A stretch of 57,263 nucleotides of DNA from Nioella nitratireducens. Its GTDB lineage: Bacteria > Pseudomonadota > Alphaproteobacteria > Rhodobacterales > Rhodobacteraceae. Positions 8,027 to 15,900 of the stretch are shown piece by piece (positions within the stretch are counted from its first letter, which is position 1; each line of letters opens with the position of its first letter). Where the stretch lies: positions 1 to 57,263 of the forward strand of contig NZ_MNBW01000018.1 in NCBI RefSeq assembly GCF_001879715.1. Direction: 5' to 3'. A program made the position numbers and the translations under genes. The notes under the pieces were generated by a model, which was not told the origin of the DNA, ran no database searches, and was given only the letters and a program-made list of their open reading frames with translations.

Positions 8027-9220
8027 TCAGGCCGGAACAGCGCCTTTCGGGGCTGGCGTGAAGTGCTTGCGGGCCAGTTGGATCACCAGAACGATCATGG
8101 CGACCTGCAGGGCGACGGCGATGCCGGAGATGGCCCAGTAGGCGACCGAGAACTTGGCGACCAGACCGGCGGCGACCAGCCCTTTGTTCAGCCAGAACTG
8201 CATCATCACCGACAACGCCACACCGGGGCAAACCAGCGCGTAAGACCCGGCCGAGGTCTCGGCCCCCGTCACGAAGCGAGCGACGTAGCCAACGCGCGAC
8301 AGCACGGCCAGACCGAACAGGGCAAAGAACACCTCGACCGACAGGAAGCGGGTCAGCATCACCAGCGTATCGGCGGCGGTGGCATACCCGTCGAAATGCA
8401 CATGCAGCCCGTGGGTCATTCGGATCATGGCGATGCCGATCACGGTCATCAGCGGGATCACGACCATCAGAGTCGGCGCGGCCTCGACATTCACGCCATG
8501 TTCCAGCATCGGGCGCACGCTCATCACCATGACAATCAGCGCAAGGATGACCGCCGCCGTCACGAAGAAGGTCGACAGCACGATGGCGATGCCCGAGGTC
8601 AGCGCGGCGGTGGACATGGCGGCGGGGGCGGCCAGCCCGACGCCGACCATGGCCAGCGCGAAGGCGGGCAGCATCTGGGCGAAGGAGTTGTTGGCCGAAC
8701 AGTCGAATCCGCCGGAATGCAGCCGCTGCGTGATGAAATAGCCAAGTTCGCGGAAGGCGATATAGCCGATGACAAGGAAGGCCATCAGCGCGGCGGGGAA
8801 CATGTATTCGACCACGGCCCATAGTCCCGGCACGAAGGTCAGGCCAAGGATGAAGGCGACGTTGGCCGACATGGCCAGCGCCAGCGGCAATGCCAGAACC
8901 TGGCTGCCCGCGTTGGATCTGGCAAAGCCCTCATAGGCATCGGACCGGCGGAAAGCGGCAAAGCGGCGCAGGTTGAAGACCAGAAGCTTCAGGTTCCACA
9001 GGCCGAAGATGGCGATCCCGGTCCACGCGCCCAGAACCATCGCCTGTTGCGGCAAGGTGCCCCCGGTCAGCAACGCCCATGCGTTTTCAAAGATCGGCAC
9101 CGGCAGGCCCGGATGCGGCACCCAGAACATCAGCCACATGAAGAAGGTGACAGCCAAGCCGCCCGCACCAAGCGAGGCGAGGAAATAGAGCGGCGAGTAG
9201 CGGTTTGCGGCGGGGGTCAT
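8027..9220 (-). CDS. Multi-pass membrane protein, TsoY-like (Cys form)
   Basis: A 397-residue polytopic membrane protein with about ten hydrophobic segments. It resembles the TsoY (seleno)protein family as I remember it. The stretch HSGGFDCSANNSFAQM, in a loop after the fifth segment, has a TGT Cys where selenocysteine occurs in other members, so this would be a Cys homologue. A distant likeness to TDT/SLAC1-type channels (LMVVIPLMTVIGIAMIR) is an alternative reading. The start is set by AAAGGAG eight bases before ATG 9220. A 23-bp palindrome overlaps that Shine-Dalgarno site. No redox or transport partner gene is adjacent. The family call is moderate, the function unknown. Confidence 0.55.
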   Translation of the reverse strand: MTPAANRYSPLYFLASLGAGGLAVTFFMWLMFWVPHPGLPVPIFENAWALLTGGTLPQQAMVLGAWTGIAIFGLWNLKLLVFNLRRFAAFRRSDAYEGFARSNAGSQVLALPLALAMSANVAFILGLTFVPGLWAVVEYMFPAALMAFLVIGYIAFRELGYFITQRLHSGGFDCSANNSFAQMLPAFALAMVGVGLAAPAAMSTAALTSGIAIVLSTFFVTAAVILALIVMVMSVRPMLEHGVNVEAAPTLMVVIPLMTVIGIAMIRMTHGLHVHFDGYATAADTLVMLTRFLSVEVFFALFGLAVLSRVGYVARFVTGAETSAGSYALVCPGVALSVMMQFWLNKGLVAAGLVAKFSVAYWAISGIAVALQVAMIVLVIQLARKHFTPAPKGAVPA

Positions 9221-9232
9221 CCCGGACACTCC

Positions 9233-9255
9233 TTTAGTTGACAATGGTAACTAAA
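9233..9255. promoter_or_regulatory. 23-bp operator-like palindrome overlapping a ribosome-binding site
   Basis: Two perfect 7-bp arms, TTTAGTT and AACTAAA, are separated by 9 bp. The left arm shares three bases with the AAAGGAG (9229-9235, minus strand) of the TsoY-like gene. The size and symmetry are typical of TetR- or ArsR-type operators. A bound repressor would block transcription into the gene. No regulator gene lies next to it. Confidence 0.5.
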
Positions 9256-9338
9256 TACGCGAGACGCCGCGCTTTGGCAAGAAATGATTGACTGCGTTAA
9301 TTAACGATTTGATAACCATCTTGTCGCAGGGTTTCGAC

Positions 9339-9632
9339 ATGAAACATGTTCTGATCCCGCTCTGCCTTGCGCTTGCCGCCTGTGACAGCCCCGCCCCCGC
9401 CATGATGGGCAGCGCCCCCAACCATGTCTCGATCGACGGCGTTGATTTCACCATTCGGATTCGCGGCACACGGGCCGAGGCGATCCGCACCAACTTCATG
9501 CCCAACCCGTCCATCGGCGCGGTCTACCCCCGCGCGCTTCAGGCGATGCAACAAGTCAGCGGCTGCCGCGTGATCGAAGACAGCCTGCGCGGCGACGTGG
9601 CGGTGATGCGCGCCGATCTGGACTGTGGATAG
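9339..9632 (+). CDS. Small predicted lipoprotein
   Basis: A 97-residue protein starting MKHVLIPLCLALAACDS, a textbook type II signal with lipobox LAAC (Cys16). It would be lipidated and anchored in the membrane facing the periplasm. The mature part has two further Cys (SGCRV and the C-terminal DCG) that may form a disulfide. I recognise no domain. The ATG at 9339 is chosen because it places the lipobox correctly. A 12-bp palindrome CGTTAATTAACG (9295-9306) sits about 33 bp upstream and may belong to its promoter. It is followed by smc on the same strand, 130 bp later. Confidence 0.78.
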   Translation: MKHVLIPLCLALAACDSPAPAMMGSAPNHVSIDGVDFTIRIRGTRAEAIRTNFMPNPSIGAVYPRALQAMQQVSGCRVIEDSLRGDVAVMRADLDCG

Positions 9633-9762
9633 GCCGCAGAACCCATATATCTTGTGGATAATGCGCTGAAACCCGCCATATCGTGGGGCCGCGCGTTGAC
9701 TCGGCAGTCCTGCCTGCCGGACACTGGGGGAACCCAGAATCAAAACGGCAGGCAGTTCAGAC

Positions 9763-12700
9763 GTGCAGTTCTCGCGGCTCAGGCTCAACGGTTTCAAAAG
9801 CTTCGTCGATCCGACCGATCTGGTCATTGCGGATGGGCTGACCGGCGTTGTCGGCCCCAATGGCTGCGGCAAGTCCAACCTTCTGGAAGCGCTGCGGTGG
9901 GTGATGGGCGAAAATCGTCCGACGGCGATGCGCGGCTCGGGCATGGAGGACGTGATTTTCGCCGGGGCATCGACCCGGCCCGCCCGGAATTTTGCCGAGG
10001 TCTGCCTGACCATCGACAACAGCGAGCGGCTGGCCCCAACCAGTTTCAACGATTCGGACAACCTGGAAATCATCCGCCGCATCACCCGCGACGCCGGCTC
10101 GGCCTTCAAGACCAACGGCAAGGATGTGCGGGCGCGCGATGTGCAAATGCTGTTTGCCGATGCCTCGACCGGGGCACATTCGCCCGCGCTTGTGCGGCAG
10201 GGCCAAATTTCGGAGCTGATCAACGCCAAGCCCAAGGCGCGCCGCCGCATCCTTGAGGAAGCCGCCGGGATTTCCGGGCTCTACCAGCGCCGCCACGAAG
10301 CCGAGCTGAAGCTGAAAGGCGCGGAAACCAACCTGGCCCGGATCGACGATGTGCTGGACCAGCTTGGGGCACAATTGGCGCAACTGACCCGGCAGGCCCG
10401 GCAGGCCGCGCGCTACCGTGAAATCGGCACAGAGCTGCGGCAAGCCGAGGGGATGCTGCTTTATCGGCGCTGGAAAGAGGCAGAAGACGCGCGCGCCAAG
10501 GCCGAAGACGCGTTGCGCGAGGCCGTGACCGCAGCGGCCCGCGCCGAACATGCGTCGCGCGAAGCCGCCGAAATCAGGGAAGAGTCCGAGGCAGCCGTGC
10601 CGCCGCTGCGCGAGGAAGAGGCCATCGCCACCGCCCTGTTGCAGCGCGTGACAGTCGAGCGGACCGCGCTGTCGGACGAGGAAGCCCGCGCGATCAAGGC
10701 CATCGAAACGCTCAGCGCCCGCATCGCGCAACTATCCAGGGATCTGGAACGGGAAAGCACGCTCAACGCCGATGCGGGCAGCACAATCGAGGTCTTGCAG
10801 GAAGAGGCGGAAGAATTGCGCCAAGCCGGGGAAGGCCACGAGGATGCGCTGGACGGCGCGCTGGACCGGGTCGAGGCTGCAACCGACACACTGGCCGAGC
10901 GGGAAAGCACCCATTCCGAGCTGACCGAAGAAGCCGCCCGCCTTGCCGCGCGCCACCAATCGGCGCAACGGTTGCTGGACGAAACCGCCCGCGCCGCCGC
11001 CCGTCATGCCGCCGAAGCCGAAAAGGCCCGGTCGGACGCCGAGGCCGCCGAGGCATCGCTTGACGATCTTGCCCGCCAGCATGACGAGGCCGAGCAGGAG
11101 TTGACCCATGCCACCGATCTTGCCGGGCGCGCTGAGGAAACCCTGACCGAAGCCGAGGCCGCCCGGTCCGATGCGCAAGCGGCCGAGGGCGAGGCCCGCA
11201 CCGCCCGCGCCGAGGCGGAAGGCGAGTGGAACACGCTGGACGCAGAAGTCCGGGCACTGGCCAAGCTGCTGGATCGGGAACGGGGCGACACCGCCCAATT
11301 GCTGGACCGCGTGCGCGTGGCGCCGGGGTTCGAGGCCGCCGTGGGCGCGGCCCTGTCCGATGACCTCAAGGCGCCAGAGGCCGACGGCGGCGCCACCGGC
11401 TGGACCACCCTGCCCCAGTATGACACCCCGCAGCCGCTGCCCGCCGGGGTCGTGTCGCTGGCCGATTACGTCGATGCGCCGCCGGTTCTGGCCCGCCGCC
11501 TGCGCCAGATCGGGGTGGTGCAGAACGGCGACGGCCCGGCGCTTCAGGCGCAGTTGCAGCCCGGCCAGCGGCTGGTCAACCGCACCGGAGACCTGTGGCG
11601 GTGGGATGGTTATGCGCTGGCCGCCGAAGACGGCTCGTCCACCGCGGCACGGCGCTTGCAACAGGCCAACCAATTGGCCGACCTGTCCGCCGAGCTGGAA
11701 CGCGCCGAGGTGGCCGCGGACCGCGCCCGCGCCATGCACGAGGCCAACGCCAACCGCCTTGCCGCGCTGACCGAGGCCGACAAGCAGGCCCGCGCCGCCC
11801 GCCGCGCCGCCGATCAGAAACTGGCCGAGGCCAGCCGCACCTTTTCGCGGACCGAGGCCGAGCGGAACATCCTCGCCGGCAAGCTGGAAACCCTGACCCA
11901 AGCCGCCGCACGCCATGCGGAAGAGGCCGAGACCGCCCGCGAAAACATGGCCGAAGCGGAGCAGACCAAGGCAGAGCTAGAGGATCTGGACGCCGCCCGC
12001 ACCCGCGTGGAAGCCGCCCGCGCCGAGGTGGAAACCGCGCGCTCTGCCCTTATGGCCGCCCGCGCAGCGCACGACGAACTCAAGCGCATGGGCGAGGCGC
12101 GCGACACCCGACTGGCGCGCATCGCGCAGGACATCGCCGGGTGGCGCAAGCGGCTGGACAGCGCGACCTCGCATATCGCCGACCTGAATGAGCGCAAGGA
12201 CGCGACCGAGGCCGAGTTGGAACAGGCCCGGCTTGTGCCGAATGAGATCGCCACGAAGAAAGAGCGTCTGGCCGAGGCCATCGACACCGCCGAAGAGCGC
12301 CGCCAAGCCGCCGCCGATGCGTTGGCCGTGGGCGAAACCCGCCTGCGAGAGGCCATCGCCTCGGAGCGCGACCGGGAACGCGACGCCTCGTCCGCACGCG
12401 AGGCGCGGGCGCGGGCCGAAGCCCTGCGCGACAGTGCCGCCGAAGCGCTGCACACGGCCGCCGAGCGGATCGAAGAGGAAATGGAAACCACCCCGCAGGC
12501 GCTGCTGGAAAGCCTCGATATGGACCCTGACGCGATGCCCTCGGTCGACAAGATCGACGCCGACGTGGTGCGCCTGCGCCGCCAGCGCGATGCGCTCGGG
12601 GCGGTGAACCTGCGGGCCGAGGAAGATGCCCGAGACGTGGCCGAGGAACGCGACACGCTGCAAGCCGACAAGGACGATCTGGAAGAGGCGATCCGCAAAC

Positions 12701-13215
12701 TGCGCGGCGGCATTGCCAGCCTGAACCGCGAAGGGCGCGAACGGCTGCTGGCCGCCTTCGAAGAGGTGAACACCAACTTCGGGATGCTCTTCACCCATCT
12801 TTTCGGCGGCGGCGAGGCCAAGCTGGTGCTGGTCGAATCCGATGACCCGCTAGAGGCGGGGTTGGAAATCCTCTGCCAGCCGCCGGGAAAGAAACTGTCG
12901 ACGCTCTCGCTGCTGTCGGGCGGCGAACAGACCCTGACAGCGCTGGCGCTGATCTTTGCCGTGTTCCTTGCCAACCCGGCCCCGATCTGTGTGCTGGACG
13001 AGGTCGACGCGCCGCTCGATGACGCGAACGTCACGCGGTTCTGCGATCTGCTGGATGAGATGACCCGCCAAACCGACACCCGGTTCCTGATTATCACCCA
13101 TCACGCAGTGACGATGGCGCGGATGGATCGGCTGTTCGGGGTAACGATGGCGGAACAGGGCGTCAGCCAACTGGTCAGCGTCGATCTGCACAAGGCCGAG
13201 CAGCTGGTCGCGTGA
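9763..13215 (+). CDS. smc: Chromosome segregation protein SMC
   Basis: A 1150-residue SMC ATPase. Walker A is GPNGCGKSN (31-39). Two long Ala/Glu/Arg-rich coiled-coil arms flank a hinge near residues 510-640. The C-terminal head has the LSGGEQ signature near 1051 and Walker B with the catalytic Glu in VLDEVDAPLDD near 1076. SMC dimers with ScpA/B load at parS sites and align chromosome arms. The start is GTG at 9763, immediately giving the conserved FSRLRLNGFKSF. The stop abuts the convergent OmpA-domain gene with no spacer, so transcription must end inside that gene. scpA and scpB are not in the window. Confidence 0.96.
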   Translation: MQFSRLRLNGFKSFVDPTDLVIADGLTGVVGPNGCGKSNLLEALRWVMGENRPTAMRGSGMEDVIFAGASTRPARNFAEVCLTIDNSERLAPTSFNDSDNLEIIRRITRDAGSAFKTNGKDVRARDVQMLFADASTGAHSPALVRQGQISELINAKPKARRRILEEAAGISGLYQRRHEAELKLKGAETNLARIDDVLDQLGAQLAQLTRQARQAARYREIGTELRQAEGMLLYRRWKEAEDARAKAEDALREAVTAAARAEHASREAAEIREESEAAVPPLREEEAIATALLQRVTVERTALSDEEARAIKAIETLSARIAQLSRDLERESTLNADAGSTIEVLQEEAEELRQAGEGHEDALDGALDRVEAATDTLAERESTHSELTEEAARLAARHQSAQRLLDETARAAARHAAEAEKARSDAEAAEASLDDLARQHDEAEQELTHATDLAGRAEETLTEAEAARSDAQAAEGEARTARAEAEGEWNTLDAEVRALAKLLDRERGDTAQLLDRVRVAPGFEAAVGAALSDDLKAPEADGGATGWTTLPQYDTPQPLPAGVVSLADYVDAPPVLARRLRQIGVVQNGDGPALQAQLQPGQRLVNRTGDLWRWDGYALAAEDGSSTAARRLQQANQLADLSAELERAEVAADRARAMHEANANRLAALTEADKQARAARRAADQKLAEASRTFSRTEAERNILAGKLETLTQAAARHAEEAETARENMAEAEQTKAELEDLDAARTRVEAARAEVETARSALMAARAAHDELKRMGEARDTRLARIAQDIAGWRKRLDSATSHIADLNERKDATEAELEQARLVPNEIATKKERLAEAIDTAEERRQAAADALAVGETRLREAIASERDRERDASSAREARARAEALRDSAAEALHTAAERIEEEMETTPQALLESLDMDPDAMPSVDKIDADVVRLRRQRDALGAVNLRAEEDARDVAEERDTLQADKDDLEEAIRKLRGGIASLNREGRERLLAAFEEVNTNFGMLFTHLFGGGEAKLVLVESDDPLEAGLEILCQPPGKKLSTLSLLSGGEQTLTALALIFAVFLANPAPICVLDEVDAPLDDANVTRFCDLLDEMTRQTDTRFLIITHHAVTMARMDRLFGVTMAEQGVSQLVSVDLHKAEQLVA

Positions 13216-14778
13216 TCAGCGCAGCCAAACTTCCACGCGCCGGTTCACCGCCCGTCCCGCCGCGCTGTCATCGCAGGCCATGGGCAGCGCCTCGCCAAAG
13301 CCCAGAACCTGAAGGCGCACGCGATTGAGGTCGCCGTCGGACGCGGCCTCGATCAGGGCCAGCCGGGCCGCCTCGGCGCGGCCAAGCGACAGCCGCAGGT
13401 TGGCGTCGGCCCCGCCCTGCCCATCGGAAAACCCCACGAACACCAACTCGCGCCCATCCAGCGCCCCGCGTTCGATGGCCCGCGCCAGTCGGGAAATCGC
13501 GCTCGCCGATTGGGCGTCCAGCGCGGTGGTGCCTTCCTGGAAGCGGAAAGTGGGCGAAAGACGCTCGGCCCCGGCCATTGCGCCGACAAGCTCTTGCAGG
13601 TCGTTCAGCGAAATCTGGTCCCCTGCCGCCGCGATGGCATTGGCCAGCCGGTCGCCTTGGCGCGACAAGGGCAAGCGCGTGATCCGCTGGTTGACCACGC
13701 CGACCCGCCGCAACACGCGATCCGCCTCTTCGCCCTCGAAAAACCGCAGGAACTCTCGCACAAGCTGCGGCATCCGGCGTAGCGGCAGATAGGCCACCAG
13801 CGGCGCGGTCAGGGGGTAATCCTCGGATTTCAGGCTGCTGGCGGTGGCGGGCTGAACAAAGCCGCACGCGCCCTCCAACGGAACGATCCGCGCATTGCCG
13901 GGGCGAGAAAAGCTGCCCATGCCAATGGCGAAGGGGTCACGCGCAACGGCATCGGCCAGATCGGTGGCGTCGTCGTGGCGGATGACCTGCGGCGCGGGCT
14001 GAGCCTCTCGCGGGGTCATCACGCGCATCAGGAAATCCTGTGCGGCGCCAAGATCGGCGGCCATCAAATGCAGCGCGATCGGTGCATCGGGGCCGCCCAG
14101 GTCTTGCCAATTCGTGATCTCGCCCGCGAACAGCCGCGCCAGCGCGTCCAGGGACAGGGCGTCGATGGCATTGCCCGGTGCCACCAAGGGCACCAGCGCA
14201 TCAAGCCCGATGACCCGGCTGCGCGCCAGCATCGACAGATCCCCCTGATCGGCGGCCTCGGCGGCACTGCGTTCCGCGTCGGTCAGCGCGCGCACCGCCA
14301 GCGCGATATCGGTATCGCGGGTTTCCAGTGCAACCAGACCGTCCGCCGTGGTCGAGCGGGTCACGTAGAAGCGGGCTGCCAGGGTTTCATCCTCGTTGCG
14401 TTCCAGCGCAAAGAGCGTGCGGTCATCGGCAAGGATCTGTCGCCGCACCCGCATCCCGCGCGCCGCGGCGAAGCGTTCGATCATCACAGGCAGAATCTGT
14501 TCGGCGATGAAGGGCGCCCCGGCAAGGCGCAACTCGGCGACATAGCTTTCCAGATTGGGACAGCCCGGACCGCGGCAGGAAACACCCTCGGCGCTGACGG
14601 ACAGGGGGCCATAGATGGAATCGATGCGGTAAAATTCACCGTCGAACCCGATCAGCGTGCCGGACAGTTCCACGGTGCCGTCGAATGACCGCAACTGCAC
14701 ATCCTGTGCCACGGCAGCGAGGCCGGTCATGAAAAAGCAAAGAGCGGCCAGAACGGCCGCCCTGAGAAATAAACCCAT
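13216..14778 (-). CDS. Periplasmic PstS-like binding domain fused to OmpA domain
   Basis: A 520-residue exported protein with a signal peptide ending near AAVAQ. Residues about 80-345 resemble a type 2 periplasmic binding protein of the phosphate-binding (PstS) kind, including LARLFAGEITNWQDLGG, a phrase typical of that group. Residues about 395-520 form an OmpA-like peptidoglycan-binding domain (FVGFSDGQGG, LSLGRAEAARLAL, the final NRRVEVWL). It would therefore be held on the cell wall while binding a small ligand. An N-terminal segment of about 55 residues with Cys-x4-Cys (SCRGPGC) precedes them. The ligand is unknown. It lies 21 bp from the next minus-strand gene upstream. Confidence 0.82.
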   Translation of the reverse strand: MGLFLRAAVLAALCFFMTGLAAVAQDVQLRSFDGTVELSGTLIGFDGEFYRIDSIYGPLSVSAEGVSCRGPGCPNLESYVAELRLAGAPFIAEQILPVMIERFAAARGMRVRRQILADDRTLFALERNEDETLAARFYVTRSTTADGLVALETRDTDIALAVRALTDAERSAAEAADQGDLSMLARSRVIGLDALVPLVAPGNAIDALSLDALARLFAGEITNWQDLGGPDAPIALHLMAADLGAAQDFLMRVMTPREAQPAPQVIRHDDATDLADAVARDPFAIGMGSFSRPGNARIVPLEGACGFVQPATASSLKSEDYPLTAPLVAYLPLRRMPQLVREFLRFFEGEEADRVLRRVGVVNQRITRLPLSRQGDRLANAIAAAGDQISLNDLQELVGAMAGAERLSPTFRFQEGTTALDAQSASAISRLARAIERGALDGRELVFVGFSDGQGGADANLRLSLGRAEAARLALIEAASDGDLNRVRLQVLGFGEALPMACDDSAAGRAVNRRVEVWLR

Positions 14779-14799
14779 GGGCTCGAATGCCGGTAATGA

Positions 14800-15777
14800 T
14801 CAGTTTGAAGCGACTCTCAGGTCCTGTAGCAGATTTTGCAACAGCAGATAGTCGCCCACGGCGTCACAGTCCGGCACGGTAAAGTCGAGACCGACCACCG
14901 AAACCTGTCCGTCATCGCCCAGTTCCAGCGTGCGCGCCTCGGTCGGCAGGCCACAATTCGTTTCGGTTACCGGCGCTTCGATGGTCAGCCGCACATTGCC
15001 ACGATCCAGCATGGTGTCGCGCGGAAAGGTGTAGATCTGCGCCAGCATCGGCTCTGCCACGGTGACATCGCCCACCTCGGACAGAAAGCCGCCCTCGCCC
15101 GACAGTGCCCTGTCGATCGCGCCGGGGTTCTCGGCCCAGATATCACCCGCCTCGCCATAGGTGGCGCCAAATTCCATCGCGTGCAGTTCCAGTTGGCGAT
15201 CCTCGACCCACTGAACCCCGACACGGTTGTAGCGACCGAGATCAGGCACCGCCGTCAGCGCCGACTCTGACGTGCCATCGGGCATTCGCACGGTAAAGAA
15301 CGCGGGGGTTTCAAAGGCTGGGATATCCATCGTCAGCAGGCCCATGACGCCGGTCTGCCCGGTCAGGTTCAGGCCGGAATGTTCCACCACCACCCGCTCG
15401 AACGGCTGGCAGGGGTCCATGATGTCGAGTGCCACCATTGCTCCATCGCCCGCCGTCGCACTGACGGACAGCCCACAGGGCAGGCCAAAGGGGCTGAGGT
15501 CGGATTCCTCGGCAACGCTGCCCACATCGGCGGGGGCTTGGGTGATGCGGGTCGGCTGCGTCAGCGCCGGGGCTTGTGGCGCTTCCGCCGGGACCGGAGG
15601 CAGGGGGCCCGCAGACTCCGGCGTTCCGACCGCAAGGTTCATGACCGGCAGACCAGCGGGAACGGTATCGTCCATGCCTGTTGCCGTTTCTGGCCCTGCG
15701 AGAGCGAAGGGCAGGCCAAGCGACAGGGCGCCCAGTCCTAGGGCTGCGATGGCAATGATGCGCGGCGAGGGGTTCAT
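14800..15777 (-). CDS. Exported hypothetical protein next to secA
   Basis: A 325-residue protein with an N-terminal hydrophobic signal or anchor (IIAIAALGLGALSLGLPFALA), a Pro-rich linker (about 45-80) and a globular part with paired Cys (FGLPCGLS, MDPCQPF, TNCGLPTE, VPDCDAV). I recognise no catalytic motif. Relatives near secA in roseobacters are sometimes labelled translocase by position, which is not a functional assignment. The start at 15777 is chosen for the GGAG six bases upstream and for the signal sequence; an in-frame extension to 15864 exists. A hairpin/T-run lies between it and secA. It may be co-transcribed with the PBP/OmpA gene 21 bp downstream. Confidence 0.72.
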   Translation of the reverse strand: MNPSPRIIAIAALGLGALSLGLPFALAGPETATGMDDTVPAGLPVMNLAVGTPESAGPLPPVPAEAPQAPALTQPTRITQAPADVGSVAEESDLSPFGLPCGLSVSATAGDGAMVALDIMDPCQPFERVVVEHSGLNLTGQTGVMGLLTMDIPAFETPAFFTVRMPDGTSESALTAVPDLGRYNRVGVQWVEDRQLELHAMEFGATYGEAGDIWAENPGAIDRALSGEGGFLSEVGDVTVAEPMLAQIYTFPRDTMLDRGNVRLTIEAPVTETNCGLPTEARTLELGDDGQVSVVGLDFTVPDCDAVGDYLLLQNLLQDLRVASN

Positions 15778-15865
15778 GGCGGTCTCCGGTCTGGTGAACA
15801 CCGGGGAACACTCGCGCCAAATTGGGGCGAGACTGCGGAAACGCAGGGGTATTGTCTTGAACAAA

Positions 15866-15897
15866 GGCCCGGTCCTGTCGGTCCGGGCCCTTTTTTT
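15866..15897. terminator. Hairpin with T-run beyond secA stop
   Basis: Arms GGCCCGG (15866-15872) and CCGGGCC (15883-15889) are followed on the plus strand by seven T (15891-15897). On the minus strand the A-run precedes the stem and TTTGTT follows it, so it can work for secA, which ends at 15901. Both neighbours run on the minus strand, so the strong plus-side T-run may simply limit antisense transcription. Confidence 0.55.
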
Positions 15898-15900
15898 CGA

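Noticed and set aside
10732..13097. Long minus-strand frames of 394 and 427 codons
   Set aside because: They are antisense to smc; Ser/Arg- and Gly-rich composition comes from the repetitive Ala/Glu codons of the SMC coiled coil.
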